Counted from the stretch's first letter, positions 1 through 8,674 are shown. The stretch: 40,473 nucleotides of DNA from Clostridia bacterium (GCA_022791835.1 JAAVZW010000066.1:1-40473), one strand, 5' to 3'. Notes: generated by a model from the letters alone, not told the origin. Program-made: numbers and translations.

Positions 1-836
1 CAAATAACATCATTATTTTCATTTAAAACTTTCAGATCAGGTAATGATACATCTGTATACTTACTTATATCCTTGTCACTTTCTAAGTCAAATATCATAT
101 ACAAACACATCTCATCCATCGACAAATGTTCCATTTTAATCTTATACCCATCGCCTAAGTCTTTATAATCCATGTCTACTTGCTGATACCAATCTAAATT
201 CTCAATTGCCATTAGTACTCCATCATTGTTAACACCAACATCACTTAAATTAAACAAATTCTTAATGTAACTTACAATGCTGATAGCTAGTACGCTTGTT
301 GCAATGAACATACATAAAACGAAAATGAATAGTGTTGCAGGAGTATGTCTTTCTCTTAGCTTTAGAATGCCTCTGCGTAAATGAGAACGAACATTACTGT
401 GAGACATACCTAATTTCTTAGCAATAGCTCCCGAAGTAAGTCCATCTACAAAATGTAATTGGAAAATTTCTTTATCACGTTCTCCAAGTTCCGAAAAAAT
501 ATGATCAAAATTGATATCAGAGAGAGAGGCATCTATTGTACTATCATCAGGGAAATCCTCTTCAACCAATTCCACATTGCCTTTATTAGCTTTATACATT
601 TGTTTACTAATATTAATTACAATTTTCCTTGCCCAAGCCCTAAAGTTTTTATTATATCTAAGCTTGTATAAATTATAATAAATCTTTATAATAGTCTCTT
701 GTACAGCATCTTGACTATCAGCATCATTTCTCAAAATAGAAAAAGCAGCTCTGTACAAATCTGCACGAACTAATACAATAAGCTCAGAAAAAGCGACTGA
801 ATCGCCAGCCTTTGCTTTCTTAACTAAATCTTCCAT
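1..836 (-). CDS. Sigma-70 family RNA polymerase sigma factor with C-terminal membrane segment (3' end outside window)
   Basis: ECF-type sigma factor that would direct RNA polymerase to a small regulon. Reading from the ATG at 836, the region 2 helices (DLYRAAFSILRNDADSQDAV) are followed by region 4 with a helix-turn-helix (LTSGAIAKKLGMSHSNVRSH). After about residue 165 comes a hydrophobic stretch (ATLFIFVLCMFIATSVLAIS) and then an extracytoplasmic tail resembling the DUF4179 domain of anti-sigma proteins, so sigma and sensor-like parts seem fused in one chain. The ribosome binding site AAGGTGAT precedes the start. The two CGG triplets on this strand are out of frame, so no shift is needed. 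It lies 66 bases downstream of the XRE gene on the same strand. The sigma assignment is firm; the DUF4179 resemblance is tentative because the gene runs off the edge. Confidence 0.85.
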   Translation of the reverse strand, partial: MEDLVKKAKAGDSVAFSELIVLVRADLYRAAFSILRNDADSQDAVQETIIKIYYNLYKLRYNKNFRAWARKIVINISKQMYKANKGNVELVEEDFPDDSTIDASLSDINFDHIFSELGERDKEIFQLHFVDGLTSGAIAKKLGMSHSNVRSHLRRGILKLRERHTPATLFIFVLCMFIATSVLAISIVSYIKNLFNLSDVGVNNDGVLMAIENLDWYQQVDMDYKDLGDGYKIKMEHLSMDEMCLYMIFDLESDKDISKYTDVSLPDLKVLNENNDVI

Positions 837-902
837 AACAAAATCACCTTTTTAATCTTTTGTATTACAATATATTCATATTACTATATAAAATAAAAAA
901 TA

Positions 903-1170
903 TCAACCATCATTTTCAAGTTTAGCTTCAATACCAGAAAACAAATCATCATAACTAACATTTAGAACCTGAGAGAATCCCCATAATTCATACTCTTTAA
1001 CAGTTCGCTTATTAGATTCAATAAGACCTATATCATTTTTATGAGCAGGGATGCCAAGAAGATTCAAATTTCTAGCTAAGCCGAGCCTGAGATAAATGAT
1101 TTTTCTTTCTATATTTAATCAAATTAGTCCCAATAACATTCAAATTGCCATTTAGTTTCCTAACAGCCAT
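903..1170 (-). CDS. XRE-family helix-turn-helix regulator, needs a +1 shift at a CGG codon
   Basis: Small cytoplasmic DNA-binding regulator of 88 residues. The zero frame from ATG 1170 reads 29 codons, meets CGG (C at 1083) and stops three codons later. Skipping the C gives LSQAGLARNLNLLGIPAH, then a helix and the tail VKEYELWGFSQVLNVSYDDL, typical of XRE repressors in which a C-terminal motif follows the HTH. The stop is at 903-905. The codon before the site is GCT. It lies upstream of the sigma factor gene on the same strand and probably shares its transcript. Without the shift only 31 residues would be made, so the regulator cannot work. Family membership is clear by motif; the target is unknown. 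Confidence 0.8.
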
Positions 1171-1341
1171 ACAATCAACTCTCTTCAACCAAAATATTTT
1201 CACTTCTGATTTTAAACTTTATTGTATAATAATATGACATCGAGGATATGTCAAAAATCAAAAAAACGGAAGAAAAATGGCGAAAAATAGCTGAAAATAT
1301 AGTTAAAATAAATCTATGTATTAAAAATCTTAAAAAACATA

Positions 1342-1371
1342 TAGACTTTTTATATAAAAGTTTGATATAAT
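1342..1371 (+). promoter_or_regulatory. Likely promoter of the capA-like gene
   Basis: TAGACT (1342-1347) and TATAAT (1366-1371) are separated by 18 bases, about 30 bases ahead of the ribosome binding site AAAGGAGG. The -10 is perfect; the -35 is weak. Confidence 0.5.
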
Positions 1372-1403
1372 AAAAAAAACAAATATAAAAAAAGGAGGAC
1401 CAA

Positions 1404-2657
1404 ATGCGAGACAGAAGTAGAGGAAGCAGAAAAAGAAGATTAAATTATAAAAAATTTACAATAGCAATAATAATATTGTTACTAGTAATAATAGGAATAA
1501 CAATAGGAATAACGGCAGGAATAAAAGTTGCAACACAAGAACCAACAGAAGAAAAGAAACCAGAAGAAATAATACCAGAAGATACAGTAATAAATTTTGT
1601 TGCCACAGGAGATATAATGTGCCATACCACGAATTTTAATGCAGCATATGATAAAACGACAAAAACATATGACTTCACACCAGTATTTAAAAATGTAGCA
1701 AAATATATATCAAAAGCAGACATAGCAATAGGAAATCTCGAAACAACATTTTCAGGTGCAGATAGAGGATATACTGGATACCCAACATTTAATTCGCCAG
1801 AAGCTCTAGGACATGCACTAAAAAACATAGGAATAGATGTATTATCAACAGCAAACAACCATAGTTTAGATAAAAGATATTCAGGAGTAGAAAGTACACT
1901 AAATACACTAGATGAAATAGGAATAGCTCATACAGGAACAGCAAGAAGTGAAGAAGAGCAAAATACAATATTAGTAAAAGATGTAAATGGAATAAAAATA
2001 GCATTTATTTCATTCACATATGGGACAAATGGTATACCAGTAGAAGCAGGAAAAGAATACTGTGTAAACCTAATAGAAGACGAACAAGTTATGCTAAAAC
2101 AACTAGCACTTGCAAAAGAACAAAACCCAGATATAATCTGTGCAAGTATGCATTGGGGAGACGAATATTCTCAAAAAGCAAATGATGACCAAAAAGACCT
2201 CGCAAACTATCTATTCAATCATGGAGTAGATATTATAATAGGAAACCATGCACATGTTGTAGAGCCAATGGAAAAGAAAACAATAACACTAGATGATGGA
2301 ACCCAGAAAGAAGTATTTGTAGTATATGCCCTAGGTAATTTCATATCAGGACAAACAATAGAACACACAAAAAGCACAGCAATATTAGATATGCAAATAA
2401 GAAAAAGCGGAGTAGATGGAAAAATAAGCATAGATAGTGTAAACTATATACCAGTATATTGTTATGACAAAGGAGGAGCTAGACAAGATAGATATGAGCT
2501 TATAGACATTAAAACTGCAATGGCAGAGTATGAAAGTGGAAATAAAGATAATGTAAGTGACAATCTATATAATACAATTAAGAAAGAATTAGTTAATATA
2601 GAAAGTGTATTGGGTAAACCAATTATAAAAGAGAATAAAGAACAAAGTAACAGTTAA
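1404..2657 (+). CDS. CapA family protein (PGA_cap metallophosphatase-like)
   Basis: Membrane-anchored protein of 417 residues of the CapA family, whose founder takes part in poly-gamma-glutamate capsule synthesis; many clostridial members have unknown substrates. A basic N-terminus precedes one transmembrane helix (about residues 18-40, IAIIILLLVIIGITIGI). The calcineurin-like metallophosphatase fold follows, with FVATGDIMCH, IGNLETTFSG, LSTANNHSLDKR, HWGDEY and GNHAHVVEP carrying the expected metal-binding Asp, Asn and His residues. The catalytic part is predicted outside the cell. The start is set by AAAGGAGG eight bases upstream. No in-frame CGG occurs. It is followed by a strong terminator, so it is probably monocistronic. 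No capB or capC lies nearby, so a capsule role is only a family-based possibility. Confidence 0.85.
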   Translation: MRDRSRGSRKRRLNYKKFTIAIIILLLVIIGITIGITAGIKVATQEPTEEKKPEEIIPEDTVINFVATGDIMCHTTNFNAAYDKTTKTYDFTPVFKNVAKYISKADIAIGNLETTFSGADRGYTGYPTFNSPEALGHALKNIGIDVLSTANNHSLDKRYSGVESTLNTLDEIGIAHTGTARSEEEQNTILVKDVNGIKIAFISFTYGTNGIPVEAGKEYCVNLIEDEQVMLKQLALAKEQNPDIICASMHWGDEYSQKANDDQKDLANYLFNHGVDIIIGNHAHVVEPMEKKTITLDDGTQKEVFVVYALGNFISGQTIEHTKSTAILDMQIRKSGVDGKISIDSVNYIPVYCYDKGGARQDRYELIDIKTAMAEYESGNKDNVSDNLYNTIKKELVNIESVLGKPIIKENKEQSNS

Positions 2658-2752
2658 TGTAATTTGATGGCAATTCTACCTCAAATAGCTGTGGTCAATG
2701 AGACTTAAAAAAATTATAAAAACTATTGCTTTTACAATAGTAAAATTTAAAT

Positions 2753-2792
2753 AAAAAAATCAAGAATTTTGTCAAAAATTCTTGATTTTTTT
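2753..2792. terminator. Rho-independent terminator after the capA-like gene
   Basis: Near-perfect stem AAAATCAAGAATTTT / AAAATTCTTGATTTT with a three-base loop and T-runs on both sides. A weaker hairpin (ACTATTG / CAATAGT, 2722-2741) precedes it. Confidence 0.8.
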
Positions 2793-2833
2793 ATTATTTA
2801 TCTATATAATTTTATAGGTAAGGATGTGATATC

Positions 2834-3888
2834 TTGAGAAAGAATATTCAGACAAAAGTGTCTAATGGAATAAAGGTACTTATTGTTGATGATGAAATTG
2901 GTATTATCGACTCTTTATCAATCTTTTTAAAAAAGTTTGGATATGACTTTACAGGAGTAACTAACCCACTTGAAGCAATAGAAAAGGTTAGAAATGAGAA
3001 ATTTGATTTGATGATTCTAGACTTTATTATGACACCTATTCATGGAGATAAAGTAGTAGAAGAAATACGAAAATTTAATAAAGAACTATATATTTTATTG
3101 CTAACAGGACACAAAGACTTAGCACCACCACTTGAAACTATAAGAAGACTAGACATACAAGGTTATTGTGAGAAAAGTGACAAATTTGACCAATTGCTAT
3201 TACTTATAGAGTCAGGTGTAAAAGCTATAAATCAAATGAATACTATAAAAGAAATAAATGAAGAACTAAAAGAAGCAAATGCAAAGCTAGAACAAGCTTA
3301 TCTAGATAGTATAGAAACACTTAGATTTACAGTTGAAGCAAAAGATCCATATACTAGAGGACATTCAGATAGAGTATCAGAATATTCAGTGCTAATTGGA
3401 AAATATCTTGGTCTTAATGAGCAAGAGTTGCATACACTTAAGGTGGGAGGGCTTTTTCATGATATAGGAAAAATAGGAATACCAGATAGTATACTATTAA
3501 AACCACGGAAAACTCACACCAGAAGAATATTCAGAAATAAAAAATCATCCAGCAATAGGAGTACATATATTATCAAATGCAGCAATATTCAAAGAGATTA
3601 TACCAGTAGTAAAACATCATCATGAAAGATATGATGGGCTTCGGATATCCATCAAAACTTGCAGGAGAAGATATACCATACTTAGCAAGAATAGCAGCTG
3701 TAGCAGATACATTTGATGCAATGACATCAAGAAGAACATATAGAGATGCATTAGATATGCAGATAGTAATAGATGAAATTGAAAAAAACAGAAGAATACA
3801 ATTTGACCCACAAGTAGCAGATGTATTCTTAGACATCTTGAAAAACCATTATGAAGAAATAAAAGAAATACAAGAAAAATATAAATAA
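2834..3888 (+). CDS. Response regulator with HD-GYP phosphodiesterase domain, needs two +1 shifts at CGG
   Basis: Two-component output protein expected to hydrolyse cyclic di-GMP, 350 residues when both shifts occur. The receiver domain (about 12-130) has the acidic pair VDDE, phospho-acceptor Asp in LMILDF, Thr in LLLTGH and Lys in CEKSD. The HD-GYP domain (about 150-335) has the HD pair in LFHDIGKIGIP. The frame then breaks at CGG (C at 3506) and resumes in +1 as LKPGKLTPEEY, ending in HHHERYDG. It breaks again at CGG (C at 3642) and resumes as LGYP, so the diagnostic GYP signature exists only after the second shift. Upstream codons are CCA and CTT. Start is TTG with an AGGATGTGAT binding site. 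The zero frame stops about 40 codons after the first site and would give a receiver with half an HD domain. Confidence 0.85.
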
Positions 3889-3903
3889 CAAGGAGGAAGC
3901 TAA

Positions 3904-4200
3904 ATGGAAGAAAATAATCCAAAAACAACAACAGTAGGAAAAGCATTTGGAATAGCATCACTTGTGACCGCAATACTATCGTTACTATTTTTCAAATACA
4001 TATATATATCTGTAATTCTAGCATTAGTAGGTGCAATATTAGGATTTATAGGCAGAAAAAAAGGCGACAAAGTATTCGGATCAGCAGGACTAACCATTGG
4101 TATTATAAGTTTATTACTTACAATCTTATTATTTGTAGTATTAAACTTATTAGATACAGTATTATTTTATGTGCCAGATTGGTACAAACAAATCATTTAA
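3904..4200 (+). CDS. Small DUF4190-like membrane protein
   Basis: A 98-residue protein with three hydrophobic segments (IASLVTAILSLLF, ISVILALVGAILGFIGRKKG, AGLTIGIISLLLTILLFVV). The hydrophobic hairpin followed by GRKKG and SAGLTIGIISL resembles DUF4190 proteins, whose function is unknown. It follows the HD-GYP gene by 15 bases with an AAGGAGGAAG binding site and precedes a paralogue by 19 bases, so the three are probably co-transcribed. The single CGG triplet is out of frame (TTC GGA). Confidence 0.7.
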   Translation: MEENNPKTTTVGKAFGIASLVTAILSLLFFKYIYISVILALVGAILGFIGRKKGDKVFGSAGLTIGIISLLLTILLFVVLNLLDTVLFYVPDWYKQII

Positions 4201-4219
4201 GTAAAAGGAGGATAAAAAT

Positions 4220-4522
4220 ATGGACGAAGAGAACAAAGTAACAGAAACAACAGAAAGCACAGGAGCAACAACAGAAAGAAAAGGATTTAACATTACATCA
4301 TTAGTATTAGGAATTATATCAGTAGTAGGTTTCTGCTGGTGGTATGTAGCAATTCCATGTGGAATAATAGCAATAATATTCAGCATAGCAGGTAAAAAAG
4401 ATGCAGGACGTGGAATGGGAGTTGCAGGTATGGTTCTAGGAATTATCGGATTAGTATTATCAATAATAATTTGGGTACTAGCAATAATGGGACTAGCAGC
4501 ACTTTCAACAATGGCATATTAA
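4220..4522 (+). CDS. DUF4190 domain membrane protein
   Basis: A 100-residue paralogue of the preceding gene. A polar, Thr- and Glu-rich N-terminus is followed by ITSLVLGIISVVGFCWW, a second hydrophobic stretch IPCGIIAIIFSIAGKK, and GMGVAGMVLGIIGLVLS, which is the DUF4190 pattern. It is probably an integral membrane protein of unknown role. The binding site AAAGGAGG precedes the ATG, and a strong terminator follows directly, ending the transcript that may begin at the HD-GYP gene. Confidence 0.75.
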   Translation: MDEENKVTETTESTGATTERKGFNITSLVLGIISVVGFCWWYVAIPCGIIAIIFSIAGKKDAGRGMGVAGMVLGIIGLVLSIIIWVLAIMGLAALSTMAY

Positions 4523-4523
4523 T

Positions 4524-4551
4524 AAAAAAAGTGGCAATCGCCACTTTTTTT
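4524..4551. terminator. Rho-independent terminator
   Basis: Stem AAAAAAAGTGGC / GCCACTTTTTTT with a four-base loop, directly after the DUF4190 gene and usable in both directions, which suits its place between converging transcripts. Confidence 0.85.
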
Positions 4552-4650
4552 ATCTAGTAGGAATTTTCGCTACGCAAGTAGTGAAAAGCTCTGTACTAGA
4601 TAATTATGCGAAACTTAGATTTTCTTAGCGAAGGATGAGCTTAGAAAATA
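4551..4650. repeat. Nested inverted repeats in the intergenic region
   Basis: TATCTAGTA (4551-4559) pairs with TACTAGATA (4594-4602), enclosing a second arm pair around TTTTCGCTAC / GTAGTGAAAA. A further imperfect pair ATTTTCTTAGC / GCTTAGAAAAT lies at about 4619-4648. It may be an intergenic repeat family; similar TCTAGGAAA text occurs at 4670 and 23078. No gene is seen here. Confidence 0.5.
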
Positions 4651-4679
4651 TTAGTTCCGTTTTTTTATATTCTAGGAAA

Positions 4680-4848
4680 TTATGCAAAGTTTCTTGCGAA
4701 TCCCCAAGCAACAAAGAGAATTAAGATAATTACAATAAGTACATAAGCCATATTAGAGATTTTCTCCTTTTTAATTCTAGCCTTTATCAAAAAATAAAAT
4801 AAAAAAGCCACAAAAATATAAGAAATACCGAATTATTAACTCTCCCAT
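4680..4848 (-). CDS. Small two-helix membrane protein, needs a +1 shift at CGG
   Basis: Unrecognised family. From ATG 4848, with an AAAGGGG binding site, the zero frame reads MGELII, meets CGG (C at 4830, upstream codon ATT) and stops after 23 codons. Skipping the C gives a 55-residue protein with two hydrophobic helices (GISYIFVAFLFYFLI and NMAYVLIVIILILFVAW) joined by the basic linker KARIKKEK. It starts 11 bases after the corrected stop of the DUF2752 gene, so the two are probably translated together. The hydrophobic pattern, the binding site and the shared CGG behaviour support it. Confidence 0.6.
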
Positions 4849-4859
4849 AACAATCCCCT

Positions 4860-5181
4860 TTACTCACCGAAGAATAATCTCAACAAGAGATCTACGATTA
4901 AAAATCATACAAATAACATCATCAACTAGAAGACACAAGAATATAGGTAGGAGGACAAAAACATAAAAAGCATGTAATTCTATAGCAAGACTAAAATCAA
5001 GGCTTAAAACAGCTTTAGTAGCTCTTGTGATACCACAAGAAGGGCATAGTATACCAAAATTTTCATTAATATAACATGCCCCAAAATTATTCTCACCTGA
5101 TATGCTCAAAAAAATCCAAGAAAAAATCAAGAGAATATATAAAGCTATTCTAATAAACCTCAAAATCTTTCGCCTATCCAT
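4860..5181 (-). CDS. DUF2752 membrane protein, with CGG directly before a zero-frame stop
   Basis: Membrane protein of 106 residues. It has two or three hydrophobic helices and the family's conserved CPSCGITRA motif (LCPSCGITRATKAVLSLDF), which marks DUF2752, a family of unknown function common in bacteria. It begins six bases after the ABC-F stop codon. The zero frame ends ...EIIL-CGG-TGA with the C at 4869 and upstream codon CTT. If CGG shifts, the TGA is bypassed and the protein ends LGE at TAA 4860-4862. That moves the stop closer to the next start. The functional effect is minor, but the site fits the pattern of the window. Confidence 0.8.
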
Positions 5182-5187
5182 AAAAAC

Positions 5188-6768
5188 CTATTCAATACCT
5201 AAATATTGGTTATAAGTACCTTCCTTATCAATAACCTTATCCTTTTTAATATCAATAACACGATTGGCAACCGTTTGACAAAGCTCATGGTCATGAGAAG
5301 TAAAGATGAGATTTCCCTTAAACTTCTTCATACCCTCATTAAGAGCAGTAATACTCTCCATATCCAAATGGTTAGTTGGCTCATCAAAAACAAGCAAATT
5401 TGCACCTGAAAGCATAAGTTTAGAAAGCACACAACGAACCTTCTCTCCACCAGATAGAACAGAAACCTTCTTCAAAGCTTCTTCACCAGAGAAAAGCATT
5501 CTACCTAAAAATCCTCTAACATAAGTTTCATCAGGGTCTTTAGAATAAGCTCTTAACCAGTCAACAAGAGCAATATCCTCATTAAATAAATAATTATTAT
5601 CCTTAGGAAAATAATCACTAGTAATGGTAGTACCCCAAATAACTTCGCCACTGTCAGGCTCTACTTCTCCAGCGATAATTTGGAAAAGAACAGTTTTAGA
5701 AAGCTCGTTATCAGAAAGTAACAAAATCTTATCATTACTTTTAACAGTAAAAGAAACATTATCAAGAAGTTTCTCTCCATCAACAATTTTAGAAATATTT
5801 TTCAAAGTCAAAATATCCTTACCAGGTTCTCTATCAGGTTTAAAATCAATATAAGGATATTTCCTATTAGAAGGCTTAATCTCATCAAGCTCAATCTTTT
5901 CCAACGATTTTTTTCTAGAAGTAGCCTGTTTAGACTTAGAAGCATTAGCACTAAATCTAGCAATAAACTCTTGAAGTTCTTTAATCTTTTCCTCTTTCTT
6001 CTTATTAGCATCCTTAGCTTGTTTCAAAGCAAGTTGGCTAGATTCATACCAGAAATCATAGTTACCAGGATAAACCTTAATCTTACCAAAATCAACATCA
6101 GCAATATGAGTGCAAACCTTATTAAGGAAATATCTATCATGAGAAACAACAATTACAGTATTCTCAAAGTCAATCAAAAATTCTTGTAGCCAGTGTATAG
6201 TCTTAATATCCAAGTCATTAGTAGGCTCGTCTAAAAGTAAAACATCAGGATTACCAAATAAAGCTTGAGCAAGTAAAACCTTAACTTTAAGTTTAGCTTC
6301 AAGGTCTTTCATAAGCTTGTAATGAAATTCAGACTCAATGCCAAGATTATTAAGCAAAATAGCAGCATCAGACTCAGCATTCCAGCCATCAAGTTCAGCA
6401 AATCTCTCTTCCAATTTAGCAGCCTTCATACCATCTTCCTCAGAAAAATCAGGCTTAGCATAAATTTCATCCTTTTCTTTCATAATTTTATACAATTCTT
6501 GATTGCCCATAATAACAGTATCAAGAACAGAATAATCCTCAAAAGCAAAGTGATCTTGCTTAAGTACAGACAATCTTTCTCCAGGATCCATAGAAACATC
6601 ACCTTTGCTAGGTTCAATTTCACCAGACAAAACCTTTAAAAAAGTAGATTTACCAGCACCATTAGCACCGATTATACCATAGCAATTACCTTTGCCAAAT
6701 CTAATATTAACATCTTCAAATAAGATTCTTTTACCAAATCTTACAGTAACACCTGTAGAAACTAACAT
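5188..6768 (-). CDS. ABC-F family ATP-binding protein, YbiT-like
   Basis: Soluble tandem-ATPase of 526 residues, expected to act on ribosomes as ABC-F translation factors do; it has no membrane part. The first cassette has Walker A GANGAGKST (about 36-44) and Walker B VLLLDEPTNDLD. The ABC-F linker follows (FIARFSANASKSKQATSR), closely like E. coli YbiT. The second cassette has the signature LSGGEKVR and Walker B LLVFDEPTNHLD, but its Walker A is degenerate (LLSDNELSKTVL), and the first signature is also lost (DLEAKLKVKV). One composite ATP site should therefore be intact and the other dead. Start is set by AGGAGG. No in-frame CGG occurs. An ABC-F factor in a genome with frequent ribosome stalling codons is notable, but the link is speculation. 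Confidence 0.9.
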   Translation of the reverse strand: MLVSTGVTVRFGKRILFEDVNIRFGKGNCYGIIGANGAGKSTFLKVLSGEIEPSKGDVSMDPGERLSVLKQDHFAFEDYSVLDTVIMGNQELYKIMKEKDEIYAKPDFSEEDGMKAAKLEERFAELDGWNAESDAAILLNNLGIESEFHYKLMKDLEAKLKVKVLLAQALFGNPDVLLLDEPTNDLDIKTIHWLQEFLIDFENTVIVVSHDRYFLNKVCTHIADVDFGKIKVYPGNYDFWYESSQLALKQAKDANKKKEEKIKELQEFIARFSANASKSKQATSRKKSLEKIELDEIKPSNRKYPYIDFKPDREPGKDILTLKNISKIVDGEKLLDNVSFTVKSNDKILLLSDNELSKTVLFQIIAGEVEPDSGEVIWGTTITSDYFPKDNNYLFNEDIALVDWLRAYSKDPDETYVRGFLGRMLFSGEEALKKVSVLSGGEKVRCVLSKLMLSGANLLVFDEPTNHLDMESITALNEGMKKFKGNLIFTSHDHELCQTVANRVIDIKKDKVIDKEGTYNQYLGIE

Positions 6769-6794
6769 AAAAGTCTACCTCCTATAAAAACATA

Positions 6795-6816
6795 GAGCAA
6801 AGTACAAACTTTGCTC
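6795..6816 (-). terminator. Terminator between histidine kinase and ABC-F genes
   Basis: GAGCAAAG / CTTTGCTC with a six-base loop, followed on the minus strand by ATGTTTTTA. It separates the synthetase-kinase transcript from the ABC-F gene, though readthrough is possible. Confidence 0.55.
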
Positions 6817-6845
6817 CATAATTATACAACATATTAAAACAATTT

Positions 6846-8643
6846 TCAAGACAAAGGGAGTAATATGTGAAAAGTCGTACCTTTTCCGAACTTCAGATTC
6901 AAAAGTAATATTACCATTAAACTTCGCCTTAATATTAGAGTAAGACATAAACAATCCAAGACCAGTACCATTTTTACCTTTAGTTGTAATCATTTCATTA
7001 AATAATTTATTTTGAACATCTTCACTCATACCACATCCATAATCCCTAACAGAAAGCACAAGAGTATTGTCTTTTATATCAACATTAAAATCAATAATAC
7101 TGTCAGGCTGTCCGTTGTAAGATTGTATGGCATTAGAAATGATATTATCAATAACTTGTACTAAAGAATTTATACTACCACGTAAAGTGAAATCTTTATC
7201 AATCGAAATATTGCAATTCAAATCTACCAAAGAATGCTTAAGTTCATGCTTCATAAGAATAGTTACACGTTTAACAAGTTCATCAATTGTAAAAGTATCA
7301 ACAGAATCATTAGAAGAAACAGCTTGCCCCTTAACAGCAGTAATAACATCAGACATATATGCAGTATGAGTTTTAACCTTTTCGACCCAAGAACGCATAT
7401 CCTCAGCAATAGCATGGTGGTCTTCGCTTGTAACCTCTGGATCTCCAATAGAAATATCATATTCAGTAATTAAATCAGTCAAAGCCTCTGCAGCACCAGC
7501 GATAGACATGATAGGAGTCTTAAGGTTATGAGCAATACCACCAATCATTTGTCCAAGAGAAGCAAAACGTTCTCTTTCAACAAGCATATCCTGATTATCT
7601 TTAATAGTTTTCATATCTTCCTCATGTTGAGTAGTATCTTTAAATAAGATTAAAATTCCGAGGAAAATATTTTTATCAACAATACTAGAAAACTCAACAT
7701 GGAAGTATTTTTTTACATGTTTATAATATATATCATAAGAAACTGTTTTAGAACTTACAGACACAGTCTGAATAGCACTTTCAATTCTAGGAAATTCCCC
7801 ATTTTTATTAAGGTCAGAAACAGGATGATTTCTTAAATCAGTATCTTTAACCTTAAAAATATCAAGAAAAGGTCTATTAAAATCAATAATAACATTTTTA
7901 TCATTCAAAACAAGATAACAGTCAGACATTCTATTAACAACTTTTTCTAATGCAATAGGTGTAATTGATAAAAAGTTAAACCTAAAAATAGCAAAAGTAA
8001 CAAAAAGTACTGCAAGAGAAAAAGATATAGGAGTCGTATATACATTCATTTGAATAAAATTGAAACTGCCTAAAATATTTATAATAACAGGGATAGAAAC
8101 ACCTGTAATTATAAGTAAGGATTGTTTAGAAAAAAATCCAGAATTTTTAGAAGTGTGCTTAATCAACATAACTATACCAGTAAAAAACATAATATAAGTA
8201 TAAGCAAGATGTACATACATAATTGGACCATATACCATTTCATTTAAATTAAATGAATATACATCATAAAATAAATGATGTGTATTTGTTGTAAAAACAG
8301 AGATAATGTTTAATATAGGAACTATAAAAAGTAGTAAGTATCTTTTCTTAAACTCAAAACCATTTTTTACAAAACAAGCTGACATTAGAAAAAATAGTAC
8401 AGGAAATAAGCAAGTTCCTATATAAACAAATCCTTCAAAATATATGGGATTAGTACTAAATAGCAAAAAACATATTTTTTGTACAACAAGTCCAACACAG
8501 ATAATTATAACTGAAAGTACCATGAATGAGAAGTATTTTTGTAGTTTAGTAATTGGCTTTTTCTTTAGTGTATAACGAGCGAGTACAATTAAAAGCAATG
8601 TTGATAGTATTAGCAAGATAAAAGAAGTATCAATTGATTGCAT
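6846..8643 (-). CDS. Membrane histidine kinase (7TM-PAS-HisKA-HATPase), needs a +1 shift at CGG
   Basis: Sensor kinase of 598 residues. Seven or so N-terminal helices (about 1-230) resemble the HisKA_7TM sensor region. A PAS-like domain (LVLNDKNVIIDFNRPFLDIF) follows, then the phospho-acceptor His in GGIAHNLKTPIMS, the N box (ISNAIQSYNG), and the G boxes (VRDYGCGMS, GKNGTGLGLFMS). After residue 585 the zero frame meets CGG (C at 6888, codon GTT before it) and loses homology. Skipping the C restores GKGTTFHILLPLS, the canonical kinase C-terminus, with stop at 6846. The start at 8643 is chosen because GGAGG lies seven bases ahead; an ATG at 8658 overlaps that site. It begins 31 bases after the synthetase gene, so it is probably in the same operon. 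No partner regulator is adjacent. Confidence 0.88.
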
Positions 8644-8674
8644 ATATGTAACCTCCATTTTTCATTTGTTTAAT

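Noticed and set aside
1266..1285. CGG triplet as a further shift site
   Set aside because: It lies in intergenic DNA with no open frame across it.
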